Positions 20,178 through 29,812 are shown, counted from the first letter of the stretch. The stretch is 64,000 bases of DNA from Pseudomonas mucoides (GCF_015461845.1 NZ_JACOPW010000002.1:186001-250000), one strand, 5' to 3'. Program-made: numbers and translations. The notes: generated by a model from the letters alone, not told the origin.

Positions 20178-21352
20178 GTAACATCCAAGCCAAACTGCTG
20201 ATCGTCGACGATCTGCCGGAGAACCTGCTGGCGCTCGAAGCGCTGATCAAGCGCGAAGACCGCATGGTCTACAAGGCCTTGTCCGCCGACGAAGCCTTGT
20301 CGCTGCTGTTGCAGCACGAATTCGCCATGGCGATTCTCGATGTACAGATGCCCGGCATGAACGGCTTCGAGCTGGCTGAATTGATGCGCGGCACGGAAAA
20401 AACCAAAAACATCCCGATTGTGTTCGTCAGCGCCGCCGGCCGGGAGTTGAACTACGCGTTCAAAGGCTACGAAAGCGGTGCAGTGGATTTCTTGCACAAG
20501 CCGTTGGACATTCACGCGGTCAAGAGCAAGGTCAATGTGTTCGTCGACCTGTACCGCCAAAGCAAAGCGATGAAACAGCAGGTTGAAGCGCTGGAGCAGA
20601 GCCGTCGTGAGCAGGAAGCGTTGCTCAAACAATTGCAGAGCACTCAACTGGAGCTGGAGCAAGCAGTGCGCATGCGCGATGACTTCATGTCGATTGTCGC
20701 CCACGAAGTGCGCACGCCACTCAACGGCCTTATTCTTGAAACCCAGTTGCGCAAGATGCACCTGGCCCGGGATAACGCCTCGGCGTTCACCCTGGACAAG
20801 ATGCACGCCATGGTCGACCGTGACGAGCGGCAGATCAAAAGCCTGATCCGCCTGATCGAAGATATGCTGGATGTGTCGCGCATTCGCACCGGCAAGCTGT
20901 CGATCCGTCCCACAAAGTTCGACCTGGTGCAATTGGTCGGCAATCTGTTGGATAACTTCAAGCCGCAAGTCGAGGCCGCCGAGTGTTCCACGCGCTTTAC
21001 TGCCGAGCAGCCAGTGGTCGGCCACTGGGATGAATTTCGCATCGAGCAAGTGATTTCAAATCTGCTCACCAACGCCTTGCGTTATGGTGGCAAAAGCCAG
21101 ATTGATGTGCGGGTGTACGTACAGGACGGTCAGGCGCGGGTCGAGGTGCAGGATCAAGGGATCGGCATCAGTGAAGAAAACCAGAAGCGTATTTTTCAAC
21201 AGTTCGAGCGTGTTTCCGCCAAGACCGTGGTCGCGGGGCTGGGTCTTGGACTGTTTATTTCCGAGCAGATTATCGCCGCCCATGGCGGTTCCATCGCCGT
21301 CGAGAGCAAAATCAACGAAGGCGCTCTATTTCGCGTTTGTCTGCCGCTTTAG
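20171..21352 (+). CDS. Receiver-histidine kinase hybrid
   Basis: The 393-residue cytosolic protein has an N-terminal receiver (LLIVDDLPEN, phospho-Asp in AILDVQMPGMNG, KPLD), a coiled coil at about 130-170, a HisKA box (DFMSIVAHEVRTPLNGL) and a HATPase (DQGIGI, GLGLGLFIS). With the receiver in front it is probably a kinase controlled by phosphorylation from the upstream triple-receiver kinase. It overlaps cheB by seven bases and is followed by a single-domain receiver. Confidence 0.9.
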   Translation: MLSNIQAKLLIVDDLPENLLALEALIKREDRMVYKALSADEALSLLLQHEFAMAILDVQMPGMNGFELAELMRGTEKTKNIPIVFVSAAGRELNYAFKGYESGAVDFLHKPLDIHAVKSKVNVFVDLYRQSKAMKQQVEALEQSRREQEALLKQLQSTQLELEQAVRMRDDFMSIVAHEVRTPLNGLILETQLRKMHLARDNASAFTLDKMHAMVDRDERQIKSLIRLIEDMLDVSRIRTGKLSIRPTKFDLVQLVGNLLDNFKPQVEAAECSTRFTAEQPVVGHWDEFRIEQVISNLLTNALRYGGKSQIDVRVYVQDGQARVEVQDQGIGISEENQKRIFQQFERVSAKTVVAGLGLGLFISEQIIAAHGGSIAVESKINEGALFRVCLPL

Positions 21353-21429
21353 GAAATGAGCCAGATAAACGCAACCTCTGAGCGACCCCACGGTCGTATC
21401 AGCAGCTATTGACCGAACAAAGGCTTCCC

Positions 21430-21807
21430 ATGAGTGAAGATGCACAAGATGTAGTACTTGTCGTCGAGGATGACCCCTCGATTCTGATGGTACTGTCCGC
21501 GTACTTGTCGGGTGAAGGTTACCGGGTGCTGCAAGCCGAAAATGGCGAGCAGGCCTTTGAAATTCTGGCGAGCAAGCCACACCTGGACATGATGATCACC
21601 GACTTTCGTCTGCCCGGCGGGATTTCCGGCGTGCAGATCGCCGAGCCTGCAGTGAAACTGCGACCGGAACTCAAAGTGATTTTTATCAGCGGTTATCCGC
21701 AGGAAATCCGCGAGACAGACAGCCCGATCACCAAGACCGCGCCGATCCTGGCCAAGCCATTCGACCTGAATGAACTGCAAGAGCTCATGCAGCGAATGCT
21801 GTCCTGA
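21430..21807 (+). CDS. Single-domain response regulator
   Basis: A receiver-only protein of 125 residues starting MSEDAQDVVLVVEDDPSI, with phospho-Asp in MMITDFRLPGG, the switch residue in IFISGYPQE and Lys in LAKPFD. The start at 21430 has AAAGG about 7 bases upstream. It ends the plus-strand signalling operon and faces the convergent kinase at 21836. It resembles the receiver at 14643, so the island has two shuttle receivers. Confidence 0.88.
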   Translation: MSEDAQDVVLVVEDDPSILMVLSAYLSGEGYRVLQAENGEQAFEILASKPHLDMMITDFRLPGGISGVQIAEPAVKLRPELKVIFISGYPQEIRETDSPITKTAPILAKPFDLNELQELMQRMLS

Positions 21808-21835
21808 GCTCTTTGCCATAGGCCCTCGGGGCGCA

Positions 21836-23509
21836 TCAGATACGGATCATCTCCCGCACCTTGGCCGTCAGCAGGTCAAAGGTGAAGGGTTTGGTGATCA
21901 TCTGCATGCCGGGGTCCAGAAACCCACCCCGCACGGCCGCGTGTTCGGCATAACCGGTGATGAACAGTACTTTCAGGTCAGGCCGATACTGCCGACCAAT
22001 TTCCGCCAGTTGCCGGCCGTTCATGCCCGGCAGCCCGACATCGCTGATCAACAGATCAATCCGTTGCGCTGAATCTAGGATCGGCACCGCACTGTCGGCA
22101 TCACCGGCCTCCACGAAGGCATAACCCAACTCACTCAACACGGCACTGACCAGCACGCGAACCGCCGGGTCGTCTTCGACAATCAACACGGTTTCACCGT
22201 CCTGAGCATAAGGCGCCTGCTGGATGTCCATCAGGTTTTCCTCGGCCTGGTCCCCGCCGCTGTAACGCGGCAAAAACACACTCACTGATGTGCCGTGACC
22301 CACTTCGCTGTGGATGGTGACGTGACCGTTCGACTGCTTGCTGAACCCGTAAATCATCGACAACCCCAACCCGGTGCCCTGACCAATTGGCTTGGTCGTG
22401 AAGAACGGGTCAAAGGCACGACTGATCGTGCTTTCGGGCATGCCACAGCCCGTGTCGGTCACGCGCAGCACCACGTAATCACCGGGCAACAGATTACCGT
22501 GGGCCGCAACGAATCCCGAATCGAGCTTTTGATTGGACGTATTGACCACTAGCGTGCCGCCTTCGGGCATGGCATCGCGGGCGTTGAGCACGAGGTTGAG
22601 CAGGGCGCTCTCGAGTTGATTGGGATCGGCCTCGGCCACCCATAAGTCATCGCTCAACTGCATGTCCAGATGAATACTTTCATTGATGCTGCGTTGCAGC
22701 AGTTCGCCCATGGACACCACGAGGGTGTTCATTTCCACGGGTTTGGAGTCCAGTGATTGACGGCGCGAGAATGCCAGCAGCCGATGAGTCAGGCCTGCGG
22801 CGCGGTTGGCAGAGGTCACGCCCAGGTCGATCAACCCGTCGAGGTCCTCGGTGCGTCCTCTGGCGAGGCGCCGACGCAACAACTCAAGGCTGCCGATGAT
22901 GCCGGTCAGCATGTTATTGAAGTCATGGGCAATGCCGCCGGTAAGCTGGCCGACCGCTTCCATCTTCTGGGATTGTCTGAGGGCTTCTTCGTTGTGGCGC
23001 AACTGTGCAGTGCGTTCCTCGACTTGTTGTTCGAGGGTTTCGAGGGTGTTTTGCAGGCGCAGTTCACTTTGGCTCAGATCGATCAACCGGTCCCTGGCTT
23101 CATACTGTCGTCGACGACCGCGCAACGCGGTGGTGACGAGGCTGATCAAGGTCACCGGATGAAAAGGGCGCTCAAGAAAGGTGACGTTGCCTAATTGCGG
23201 GCCGAGTCGTGACGCAGGGTTCTGCTCCGGGCCACCGTGGTGCGTCAGTAATACAATCGGCAGATCGGACCAGGCCGGTTGCTGATCGATCAGCAACCGC
23301 AGAGGGTCAAGATCACACCCTATCAGGGCTTCCGAAGAAATCAGCAGCAGGCCGGCACCTTTGACCAACTCCCCGCACAGCGCCACCAGATCCCGGGTCA
23401 CAATGCCTTCGAATCCCGCCTCGTTGAGCATCATCAGCGCAATCTGGCTGTCACGTCCCAGTGGCGCGAGAATGATTGCGCGCTCGGACATCGCCTCGAC
23501 AATACTCAC
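21836..23509 (-). CDS. Hybrid histidine kinase coupled to KaiC-like ATPase
   Basis: The 557-residue cytosolic protein opens with a receiver-like domain (about 9-125) that lacks the phospho-Asp: the expected strand reads [11 protein letters not shown] coiled coil, a HisKA box with His195 in [11 protein letters not shown], a HATPase ([18 protein letters not shown]) and a C-terminal functional receiver ([13 protein letters not shown]) follow. Translation starts at a GTG that overlaps the kaiC-like stop by four bases. The degenerate front domain is a plausible docking surface for the KaiC-like partner; this is inference. Confidence 0.88.
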   Translation of the reverse strand: MSIVEAMSERAIILAPLGRDSQIALMMLNEAGFEGIVTRDLVALCGELVKGAGLLLISSEALIGCDLDPLRLLIDQQPAWSDLPIVLLTHHGGPEQNPASRLGPQLGNVTFLERPFHPVTLISLVTTALRGRRRQYEARDRLIDLSQSELRLQNTLETLEQQVEERTAQLRHNEEALRQSQKMEAVGQLTGGIAHDFNNMLTGIIGSLELLRRRLARGRTEDLDGLIDLGVTSANRAAGLTHRLLAFSRRQSLDSKPVEMNTLVVSMGELLQRSINESIHLDMQLSDDLWVAEADPNQLESALLNLVLNARDAMPEGGTLVVNTSNQKLDSGFVAAHGNLLPGDYVVLRVTDTGCGMPESTISRAFDPFFTTKPIGQGTGLGLSMIYGFSKQSNGHVTIHSEVGHGTSVSVFLPRYSGGDQAEENLMDIQQAPYAQDGETVLIVEDDPAVRVLVSAVLSELGYAFVEAGDADSAVPILDSAQRIDLLISDVGLPGMNGRQLAEIGRQYRPDLKVLFITGYAEHAAVRGGFLDPGMQMITKPFTFDLLTAKVREMIRI

Positions 23510-25008
23510 CGGACATCGTCCTGGAGCAGCGGTTGGCTGGCGCCCAGATAGGTCGGTACGCCGCGCAATACGCCCTGGAACGCATCCAAAGGTTCACCGA
23601 TGGTCATGCCCCGGCTGCCGATGCGGTATTCGCGAATGGTCGATTCGTGGCTGCCGGTGCGTTTCTTGATGATCGAGATCGCCCGGCGAACCTTGCCCAG
23701 GGCTTCGAAGTAGCGCAACAGGATTACCGTGTCAGCCAGGTACGTGATGTCGACCGGCGCTTGCATGTCACCGACCAGCCCATGTTGGGCGACGGTCATG
23801 AACGTCGCAGCGCCTCGGCGATTGAGGTACAGCAGCAACTCGTGCATGTGCAGTACCAGCGCATTTTCCTCAGGCATCGCGGCCTGATAACCATTGATGC
23901 TGTCGATCACCACGGTTTTGATTTGACGTTCATCGACACAGCGGCGCACCCGGTGGGAGAACTCGCCGGGAGACAGTTCGGCGGCGTCGACTTGTTCGAT
24001 CAGCAGGTTGCCGGTGTCTTGCAGGGCCTGCAGGTCGATGCCCATGTTTTTCATGCGCTCGAACAGTAACCCCAGCTCTTCATCGAAAATGAACAGCGCG
24101 GCTTTTTCGCCACGCGCCACGGCAGCAGCGGCGAAGATCATCGAGATCAGCGATTTGCCGGTACCGGCCGGCCCCAGAATCAGCGTGCTGGAACCGGTCT
24201 CGATACCGCCGCCGAGCAGGGCGTCCATTTCTTTGATGCCGCTGGTCAACTGTTGGCGGATGTAGCCACCTCGGTGTTCGGCCGCGACCAGGCGCGGGAA
24301 TACGTGCACACCGTCGCCCATGATGGTGAAGTCGTGATAGCCGCCGCGATACTTCTGGCCGCGGTACTTCACCACGCGGATGCGGCGGCGTTCGGCGCCA
24401 TAGTTGGGTGTGAGTTCTTCGAGTCGAATCACGCCATGCGCGACGCTGTGTACGGTTTTATCGAGGGATTCGGTGGTCAGGTCATCCAGCAACAACACGG
24501 TAGCGTCGTAACGCACAAAGTAGTGTTTGATCGCCAGAATCTGCCGCCGATAGCGCAGTGAACTCTGGGCCAACAGGCGGATTTCGGACAGGCTGTCGAG
24601 CACCACGCGCGTCGGTTTGACCCGCTCGACCACTTCGAAAATCTGCTTGGTGGCTTCACCCAGTTCAAGGTCCGAGGAGTACAGCAGACTCTGCTGGTGC
24701 TCGGCGTTGAGCAGGCTTTCCGGCGGGGTCAGTTCGAAGATGTGGATGTTCTCATCCAGCTCCCAGCCATGGGACAGGGCGCCTTGACGCAGCTCACGCT
24801 CGGTTTCTGACAAGGTGATGTACAACGAGCGTTCGCCGGCTCGGGCGCCGGCCAACAGGAAATGCAAAGCAACGGTGGTTTTGCCGGTACCGGGTTCGCC
24901 CTCCAGCAAAAATACATGTCCACGAGACAAGCCTCCGGCCAGGATGTCATCCAGACCTTCGATGCCGGTGGCGGCTTTTGCACTGAACAGCTCGGTTGAT
25001 GTAGACAA
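23506..25008 (-). CDS. Two-domain KaiC-like ATPase
   Basis: The 500-residue RecA/KaiC-superfamily protein has two tandem ATPase domains. CI Walker A is GEPGTGKTT with Lys43, and CII is GPAGTGKS with Lys285. CII keeps the paired glutamates (DEE, 310-311) used for autokinase chemistry in cyanobacterial KaiC. At the position of the Ser431-Thr432 phosphosites my alignment gives Thr422-Tyr423 (DITYLADT). No KaiA or KaiB is in the window. The TTG at 25008 is chosen as start because AGAGGG lies 6 bases upstream; the ATG at 25023 has no ribosome site. It is coupled by GTGA overlap to the hybrid kinase. Confidence 0.88.
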   Translation of the reverse strand: MSTSTELFSAKAATGIEGLDDILAGGLSRGHVFLLEGEPGTGKTTVALHFLLAGARAGERSLYITLSETERELRQGALSHGWELDENIHIFELTPPESLLNAEHQQSLLYSSDLELGEATKQIFEVVERVKPTRVVLDSLSEIRLLAQSSLRYRRQILAIKHYFVRYDATVLLLDDLTTESLDKTVHSVAHGVIRLEELTPNYGAERRRIRVVKYRGQKYRGGYHDFTIMGDGVHVFPRLVAAEHRGGYIRQQLTSGIKEMDALLGGGIETGSSTLILGPAGTGKSLISMIFAAAAVARGEKAALFIFDEELGLLFERMKNMGIDLQALQDTGNLLIEQVDAAELSPGEFSHRVRRCVDERQIKTVVIDSINGYQAAMPEENALVLHMHELLLYLNRRGAATFMTVAQHGLVGDMQAPVDITYLADTVILLRYFEALGKVRRAISIIKKRTGSHESTIREYRIGSRGMTIGEPLDAFQGVLRGVPTYLGASQPLLQDDVR

Positions 25009-25014
25009 GAAAAA

Positions 25015-25020
25015 CCCTCT
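25015..25020 (-). promoter_or_regulatory. Shine-Dalgarno deciding a TTG start for the KaiC-like gene
   Basis: AGAGGG on the minus strand lies 6 bases before TTG at 25008. It lies inside the frame opened by the in-frame ATG at 25023, so the longer start would read through it. Confidence 0.6.
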
Positions 25021-25126
25021 CATGACCAGGGGAAGCGAGGCAGCAGGCTTGAGGTGCCTGTTTGGACTGCCTTTTCTCTTGACCTTTGGCCGTGACGACG
25101 GTTCAACCTTTTTGCAGAACTGACCT

Positions 25127-25225
25127 GTGGCAGCTGCCGAAGGCTGCGTTCGAGTGCGTAGCACTCGTTATCGGATGCCGGGCGGGCGCTACGCACCCGG
25201 ACGCAGCCTTCGGCAGCTGCTACAG
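25127..25225. repeat. REPIN, TGTAGCAGCTGCC family
   Basis: The arm 25130-25149 (GCAGCTGCCGAAGGCTGCGT) is exactly complementary to 25201-25220, with smaller inner hairpins between. Single arms of the same family lie at about 10257, 51464 and 58552. It separates the minus-strand HEAT/TPR gene, whose stop is at 25235, from kaiC further left. Confidence 0.9.
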
Positions 25226-25234
25226 AGGGGGCTG

Positions 25235-26290
25235 TTACAAGCCTTGCTGCAACGCGGGGTCATCCGGGTTGAGCTGCTCCAGCTGAGCCAACAGGATCTG
25301 CACGTTCTGCAACTGTCCGCTTTCTTTCCAGTAATTGATCAGCAGCACACGCGCCTTACGGTCGGCCGGGTGGCGCTGGACGATCTCTTGCAACTGCTTC
25401 TGCGCGGCTTCCAGCTCCTGCTCAAGGTGCAAGGTGGTCGCCAGGTCATAGCGATAATCCTTGTTGTCGGGCTCCAGCTCCACAGCTTTGGAAAGGCCGA
25501 GCACGGCAAACTCACTTTGCCCGTGATTCAGCAGCCAGAGCCCCAGGGCATGTTGCAGGTAGGCCGAGTCGGGCTGCGTTTTGAGCTGTTTCGCCAGCAA
25601 TTGGCGTGCGGCATCGCTTTGGCCCTGGCGGTCGAGCACATCGATCTGCATTACCAGCGCCGGCAGATTGCCGGGGTCCAGCTGTAATGTGCGATCCAGC
25701 GCTTCTTGTGCCTCTTTCAATTCGGCGTTGTGCAGGTGCAGGCGCGCCAATTGATATTGGTTTTGCGCGCTGGGTGGCTGACTGTTAAGGGCCAGTTCCC
25801 AGGCATCGATGGCTTGCTCCAGTGGCGCGAAATATAACCCCAGGTCATCCGGTGACAGTCCCAACAGTGCATTGACGGCGGCAAATCGCACGCTTTCTAC
25901 GCTGTCATCGAGCAATGGGCCGATCAACAAGCTGCGTTGGCCGGCAGACACCAGGCCGCTGATGCTCTTTATGGCGGCGATCCGTACGTTTTCATCCGGA
26001 TGCTGCAGGTCCGCATCCGCCAGTTTCAAGGCCTGCGGGCTTGGGTAGTTGGGGAGTTCGGCGAGCAACCAGATACGCCGCTTGGGCGACAGATCAGGTC
26101 GCCCCAGTTGCTGATATAACACCCGTGCGGCACCCGGCTGACCGGAACGGGCCTGGGTCAACGCTTCGCTGTAACCGCGCTTGATCGCTTCGGGCACCTC
26201 AGGCGTTGTGCTGCGCAGGAACAACCAGGCCATAACAATGGCAAACAGCACACAGAGACTGATGAGCAAGTAGCGGCGGGACTGGGGCAT
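25235..26290 (-). CDS. Membrane-anchored HEAT/TPR-repeat protein
   Basis: The 351-residue protein has an N-terminal membrane anchor (RRYLLISLCVLFAIVMAWLFL) and a small following region. HEAT-like helices follow (about 60-150: DENVRIAAIKSISGL, SVESVRFAAVNALLGL), then TPR units (about 165-345: NQYQLARLHLHNAELKEAQEAL, AYLQHALGLWLLNHGQSEFAVLGLSKAVEL). It is likely a periplasmic scaffold. No catalytic motif is seen. The ATG at 26290 has no clear Shine-Dalgarno. It may belong to the KaiC/kinase operon, but the REPIN intervenes. Confidence 0.75.
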   Translation of the reverse strand: MPQSRRYLLISLCVLFAIVMAWLFLRSTTPEVPEAIKRGYSEALTQARSGQPGAARVLYQQLGRPDLSPKRRIWLLAELPNYPSPQALKLADADLQHPDENVRIAAIKSISGLVSAGQRSLLIGPLLDDSVESVRFAAVNALLGLSPDDLGLYFAPLEQAIDAWELALNSQPPSAQNQYQLARLHLHNAELKEAQEALDRTLQLDPGNLPALVMQIDVLDRQGQSDAARQLLAKQLKTQPDSAYLQHALGLWLLNHGQSEFAVLGLSKAVELEPDNKDYRYDLATTLHLEQELEAAQKQLQEIVQRHPADRKARVLLINYWKESGQLQNVQILLAQLEQLNPDDPALQQGL

Positions 26291-26474
26291 GCAGGAATCC
26301 GGGAGCTGGCAAGCTTGTGCAAAGGCCGTCAGCTTCGGTCAGCTGGGGCTGTGAGTCAAACCCTGAGGGGGCTCAATGTCGAGGATTTTGCCTACAGCTT
26401 GCGTCGACATCGAAACCTGTCGAGGCCTTGAAGCAGTGACTACGCTTGCTGAAGGTGAATCGAAGGGTGCTCCC

Positions 26475-28610
26475 ATGCAACCGCTGCTTCAATACTTCAA
26501 GGCAATCCTCAACCCCGGGCCCGGTGTGCTGCTTTTTGCCTTGAGAACCATCGCAGCCGGGCTACTAACCCTGTACCTAGCGTTCCTGTTCGACCTCGAT
26601 CAGCCCAAATGGTCGATCATGGCGGTGGTCATCGTCAGCCAGCCATTGGGCGGCATGGCGCTGGCCCGCAGTCTCGGGCAGGTCATCGGCACCACCTTGG
26701 GCGCTGTCGCGGCAGTCGTGATCATGGCGATCTTCCCCCAGGCGCCGTTGCCTTTCATCATTACCCTGGCACTGTGGCTGGCACTGTGCACCGCTGGTGG
26801 CACCTTATTGCGCTACACCAGTTCCCAAGCCTTTGTGCTCAGTGGTTACACGGCGGTGGTGGTGGCGCTGTTGGCCGTGCCTGATCAGGACGGCACCTTC
26901 CTTTTGGCGGTGACGCGCTTGACCGAGACGCTGCTGGCGGTGGCGTGTGTCTGCGTCGTCAGCCTCCTGACCGCACGACCCGAGACCGTGGCCCGGAGCT
27001 ACTTCGCCAAGATTGATCAGGTGATCAAGTTGTTGGCGACTCACGCCGCGGCGGTCATTCGAACCGAAGAAAGCGAAGCCGATTTTCATCGCAGGCAAAT
27101 GCAGCTGTTAGGCGAAATCAGCGTTCTGGAAGGATTGCGCCGGCACCTTTATTACGATGCCCCACGATTACGCAGCGCCGATGAGCTGGTGCAACTGCTG
27201 GGAAACCAATTGGTTTTACTGACGTCCCGGCTGACGGCGCTGCGCCACCAGCGTGAGCTGCTGACCGAGCGCTGGGAGGGGGAGTTGCCCTTGGAAATAC
27301 AGCATTTACGCGCCGAAGAATTGGCGTTTCTCGATGAGCTGGCCCAAAAGGGCCGCTCGCTATCGGCCGATGCGCGTCATCATTTTTCGGCATTGCAGCA
27401 GCGTTTCGACGATCAGGCGTACAAGGCAGAACAACTGACCGAAACAATGCCGGCCACATTGCGATCGCTGGCGTGGGCCCTGCGCTGGGAACAGGCTCGG
27501 TTGTTACAGCAACTGGAACAGATTCTGGAACTGAGTGACGCCATTCAGGAGGAACGCCAGGCCAGTTGCGTCTACCGGGGACAGGCGAATCCGCTGCATC
27601 TGGATTTCACCCTGGCGGGGATGAACGCCATTCGAGCCTTTATTGCATTGCTGGTGGCCGGACTGATCTGGATCGAGACCGGCTGGGACGGAGCGCGGGG
27701 CGGCATGGTGCTGGTCGGGATTCTTTGTTCGCTGATGGCAACCTTCCCCAGACCGCTGCTGGCGGCGCAGAGCTATGCAAGGGGGCTATTCCTGGCGTTG
27801 ATTGTGTCGGCGCTTTATCAATTCATGCTGGTGCCCATGATCAGTAATTTCGAGCTAATGGCCTTGTTGTTGGCGCCATTGCTGTATGCGGTCGCGGTGG
27901 GTCTCTCCACGCCGGCAACCACCGGGACAGGCATCGGCTTTGGTCTGTCGACCTTTCTGTTGTTAGGTCCACAAAACGTCGGGATCGGCCAGAACAGTGC
28001 GATTCAGTGGTTCGAGTTTGCCGGAGCCTATGTCAGCGCAACGGTCCTGGCATTGAGTGTCTTCGCCTTGATCTTCCCGTTCAGGCCTGTTCTGCGGATT
28101 CGCCGGCTGTTCAAGGAAAACGCGGAGCAGGTCTACGCCTTGATGAAGACGCCGGCCACCGATGCACAACAATTTGCCTTCGAAAGCCGCATGGTCGATC
28201 GACTGACCATGATGCTGGGGTTGTTGCCGGCGACCAGCGATAAGCAGTCCGACGAGTTATTTCAGGTCAGCCTCGGGTGCATGGCCCTGGGCGTTGCGTT
28301 GAACCAGCTCAGGCAACAGGGGCAGGGCAATACCTTGTTGAGTTCGGAGCAACAGCAGCGGTTGTCGGCTGCGGTCCGCGATTGCGCAAGATGGGTGGCC
28401 GGGCGGTCCGGGACAGACCCCGATCGGCTGCTTGGGGAATTGCGCGTACTGGGCGACGAATTGGACGATTTGCACCTGATGGTCCACGAGCACTTGTGGT
28501 CGGTGTTCCGAATGCGCGTGGCGCTGCTGATCGTGGAGTCGTTCGTGCGGCGATATCGCGAATACTTTCAACCGGTAGTTGCAACAGGAGTGCCGGCCCT
28601 TGCCCATTGA
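26475..28610 (+). CDS. FUSC/AaeB-family aromatic-acid efflux membrane protein
   Basis: The 711-residue inner-membrane protein has two blocks of hydrophobic helices (about 15-165 and 385-535) separated by a helical cytosolic domain, the architecture of AaeB and fusaric-acid-resistance proteins. The start at 26475 has GAAGGG 7 bases upstream. An open extension to 26376 lacks such a site. The conserved opening FALRTIAAGLLTLYLAFLFDLDQPKWSIMAVV is typical of the family. It works with the small DUF1656 protein and the HlyD-type adaptor encoded next, exporting p-hydroxybenzoate-like or other weak aromatic acids. The true substrate is unknown. Confidence 0.88.
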   Translation: MQPLLQYFKAILNPGPGVLLFALRTIAAGLLTLYLAFLFDLDQPKWSIMAVVIVSQPLGGMALARSLGQVIGTTLGAVAAVVIMAIFPQAPLPFIITLALWLALCTAGGTLLRYTSSQAFVLSGYTAVVVALLAVPDQDGTFLLAVTRLTETLLAVACVCVVSLLTARPETVARSYFAKIDQVIKLLATHAAAVIRTEESEADFHRRQMQLLGEISVLEGLRRHLYYDAPRLRSADELVQLLGNQLVLLTSRLTALRHQRELLTERWEGELPLEIQHLRAEELAFLDELAQKGRSLSADARHHFSALQQRFDDQAYKAEQLTETMPATLRSLAWALRWEQARLLQQLEQILELSDAIQEERQASCVYRGQANPLHLDFTLAGMNAIRAFIALLVAGLIWIETGWDGARGGMVLVGILCSLMATFPRPLLAAQSYARGLFLALIVSALYQFMLVPMISNFELMALLLAPLLYAVAVGLSTPATTGTGIGFGLSTFLLLGPQNVGIGQNSAIQWFEFAGAYVSATVLALSVFALIFPFRPVLRIRRLFKENAEQVYALMKTPATDAQQFAFESRMVDRLTMMLGLLPATSDKQSDELFQVSLGCMALGVALNQLRQQGQGNTLLSSEQQQRLSAAVRDCARWVAGRSGTDPDRLLGELRVLGDELDDLHLMVHEHLWSVFRMRVALLIVESFVRRYREYFQPVVATGVPALAH

Positions 28611-28800
28611 TTTTGAACTGGGTGGCGTGTACTTGCCGCCCATCGCCCAAGCGCTGTTATTGGCGCTGCCGATTTTTCTGGCGCTGGACTGGGTGTTACG
28701 CCGCCTCGGTGTGCTGCGTTTCGTCTGGCATGAAGCTTTATTCGAGGGCGCGTTGTATGCCTGCGTGTGCGCGACGTTGATTCTGGTAATGGGAGCCTGA
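28600..28800 (+). CDS. DUF1656 (AaeX-like) small membrane protein
   Basis: The 66-residue protein has two hydrophobic helices (YLPPIAQALLLALPIFLALDWV and ALYACVCATLILVMGA). The start is a TTG at 28600, 9 bases after AGGAG, giving the family opening PIDFELGGVYLPP. It overlaps the end of the FUSC gene by 11 bases. DUF1656 proteins nearly always sit between the AaeB-like and HlyD-like genes. Confidence 0.85.
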   Translation: MPIDFELGGVYLPPIAQALLLALPIFLALDWVLRRLGVLRFVWHEALFEGALYACVCATLILVMGA

Positions 28801-28804
28801 TGCC

Positions 28805-29770
28805 TTGAAGAAATTTCTTCCCCGACTCGCCACACTGGTCGTTGTGCTGTTGGCCTTCATTCTTGGCTGGTTTGCCTGGGAGCATTACACCCGAGCTCCC
28901 TGGACACGGGATGCACGGGTTCGCGCTGACGTGGTGACGTTGTCTGCCGATGTCTCGGGGCGCATCGTCAAACTGGGTGTACAAGACAACCAGCATGTTG
29001 AAAAAGGCCAGCTGCTGCTGGAAATCGATCCGGCTCGCTACATCCTGGCCGTGGAACGTTCCAAACGCTCGGTGGAAGTGGCGAAAGCTTCACTGGGGCA
29101 GTCACAGGCGGCGATCGTTGCCAGCGAAGCACTGCTCAAACAGCGGCAGAGCGAGGAGCAACGCCGGCGTACGTTGAAGGAACGCTCGGCCGTCTCTGGT
29201 GAAGAGTGGGAAAAAGCCAGCACGGAAGTGGCTGTGGCTCAGGCCGATCTGCTGCGTAACCAGGCCATCCTGGTGTTGGCTCAGGCTAACGTGCAACTGG
29301 CCATCGCAGCATTGACCCAGTCCGAACTGGACTTGCAACGCACTCGCGTTGAATCGCCGGTCACCGGTTTTGTCACCAACCTGCTGACCCGTCAAGGCGA
29401 CTACGCCACCGCTGGCGGCCCGTTATTGGCACTGGTGGACAGCGATTCGTTTTATGTCAGCGGTTACTTCGAAGAGACCAAGTTGCCGCGAATCGCAGAG
29501 GGTGACCGGGTCGACATCGAATTGATGAGCGGCGAAACCTTTGGCGGCACCGTGCAAAGCATCGCTTTCGCCATCGCCGACCGGGAAAACCTGCCGGGCG
29601 GACGCTTGCTGGCCAACATCAACCCCAGCTACACCTGGGTCAAACTGGCGCAACGGGTGCCGGTTCGGATAAAGATTGATGATGACTATGCCGGCAAAAA
29701 CCTCCTGCGCGCCGGCACAACTGCCACCGTAACCGTCCTCGAAAACCGCACCCCCCAAGATCACCGCTAA
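28805..29770 (+). CDS. HlyD/AaeA-like membrane fusion protein
   Basis: The 321-residue periplasmic adaptor has an N-terminal membrane anchor (LATLVVVLLAFILGWFAW). A split lipoyl/barrel-sandwich domain (VTLSADVSGRIVKLGVQDNQHVEKGQLLLEID, later RVESPVTGFVTNLL) flanks an alpha-helical hairpin of about 100 residues. The start is a TTG, 9 bases after GGGAG; no ATG fits because ATG at 28800 closes at once. It forms an efflux unit with the FUSC pump and DUF1656 protein. The outer-membrane channel must come from elsewhere. Confidence 0.87.
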   Translation: MKKFLPRLATLVVVLLAFILGWFAWEHYTRAPWTRDARVRADVVTLSADVSGRIVKLGVQDNQHVEKGQLLLEIDPARYILAVERSKRSVEVAKASLGQSQAAIVASEALLKQRQSEEQRRRTLKERSAVSGEEWEKASTEVAVAQADLLRNQAILVLAQANVQLAIAALTQSELDLQRTRVESPVTGFVTNLLTRQGDYATAGGPLLALVDSDSFYVSGYFEETKLPRIAEGDRVDIELMSGETFGGTVQSIAFAIADRENLPGGRLLANINPSYTWVKLAQRVPVRIKIDDDYAGKNLLRAGTTATVTVLENRTPQDHR

Positions 29771-29812
29771 CCCCCCTGTAGGAGTGGATTCAAGAATCAG
29801 CAGACAAAAAAA

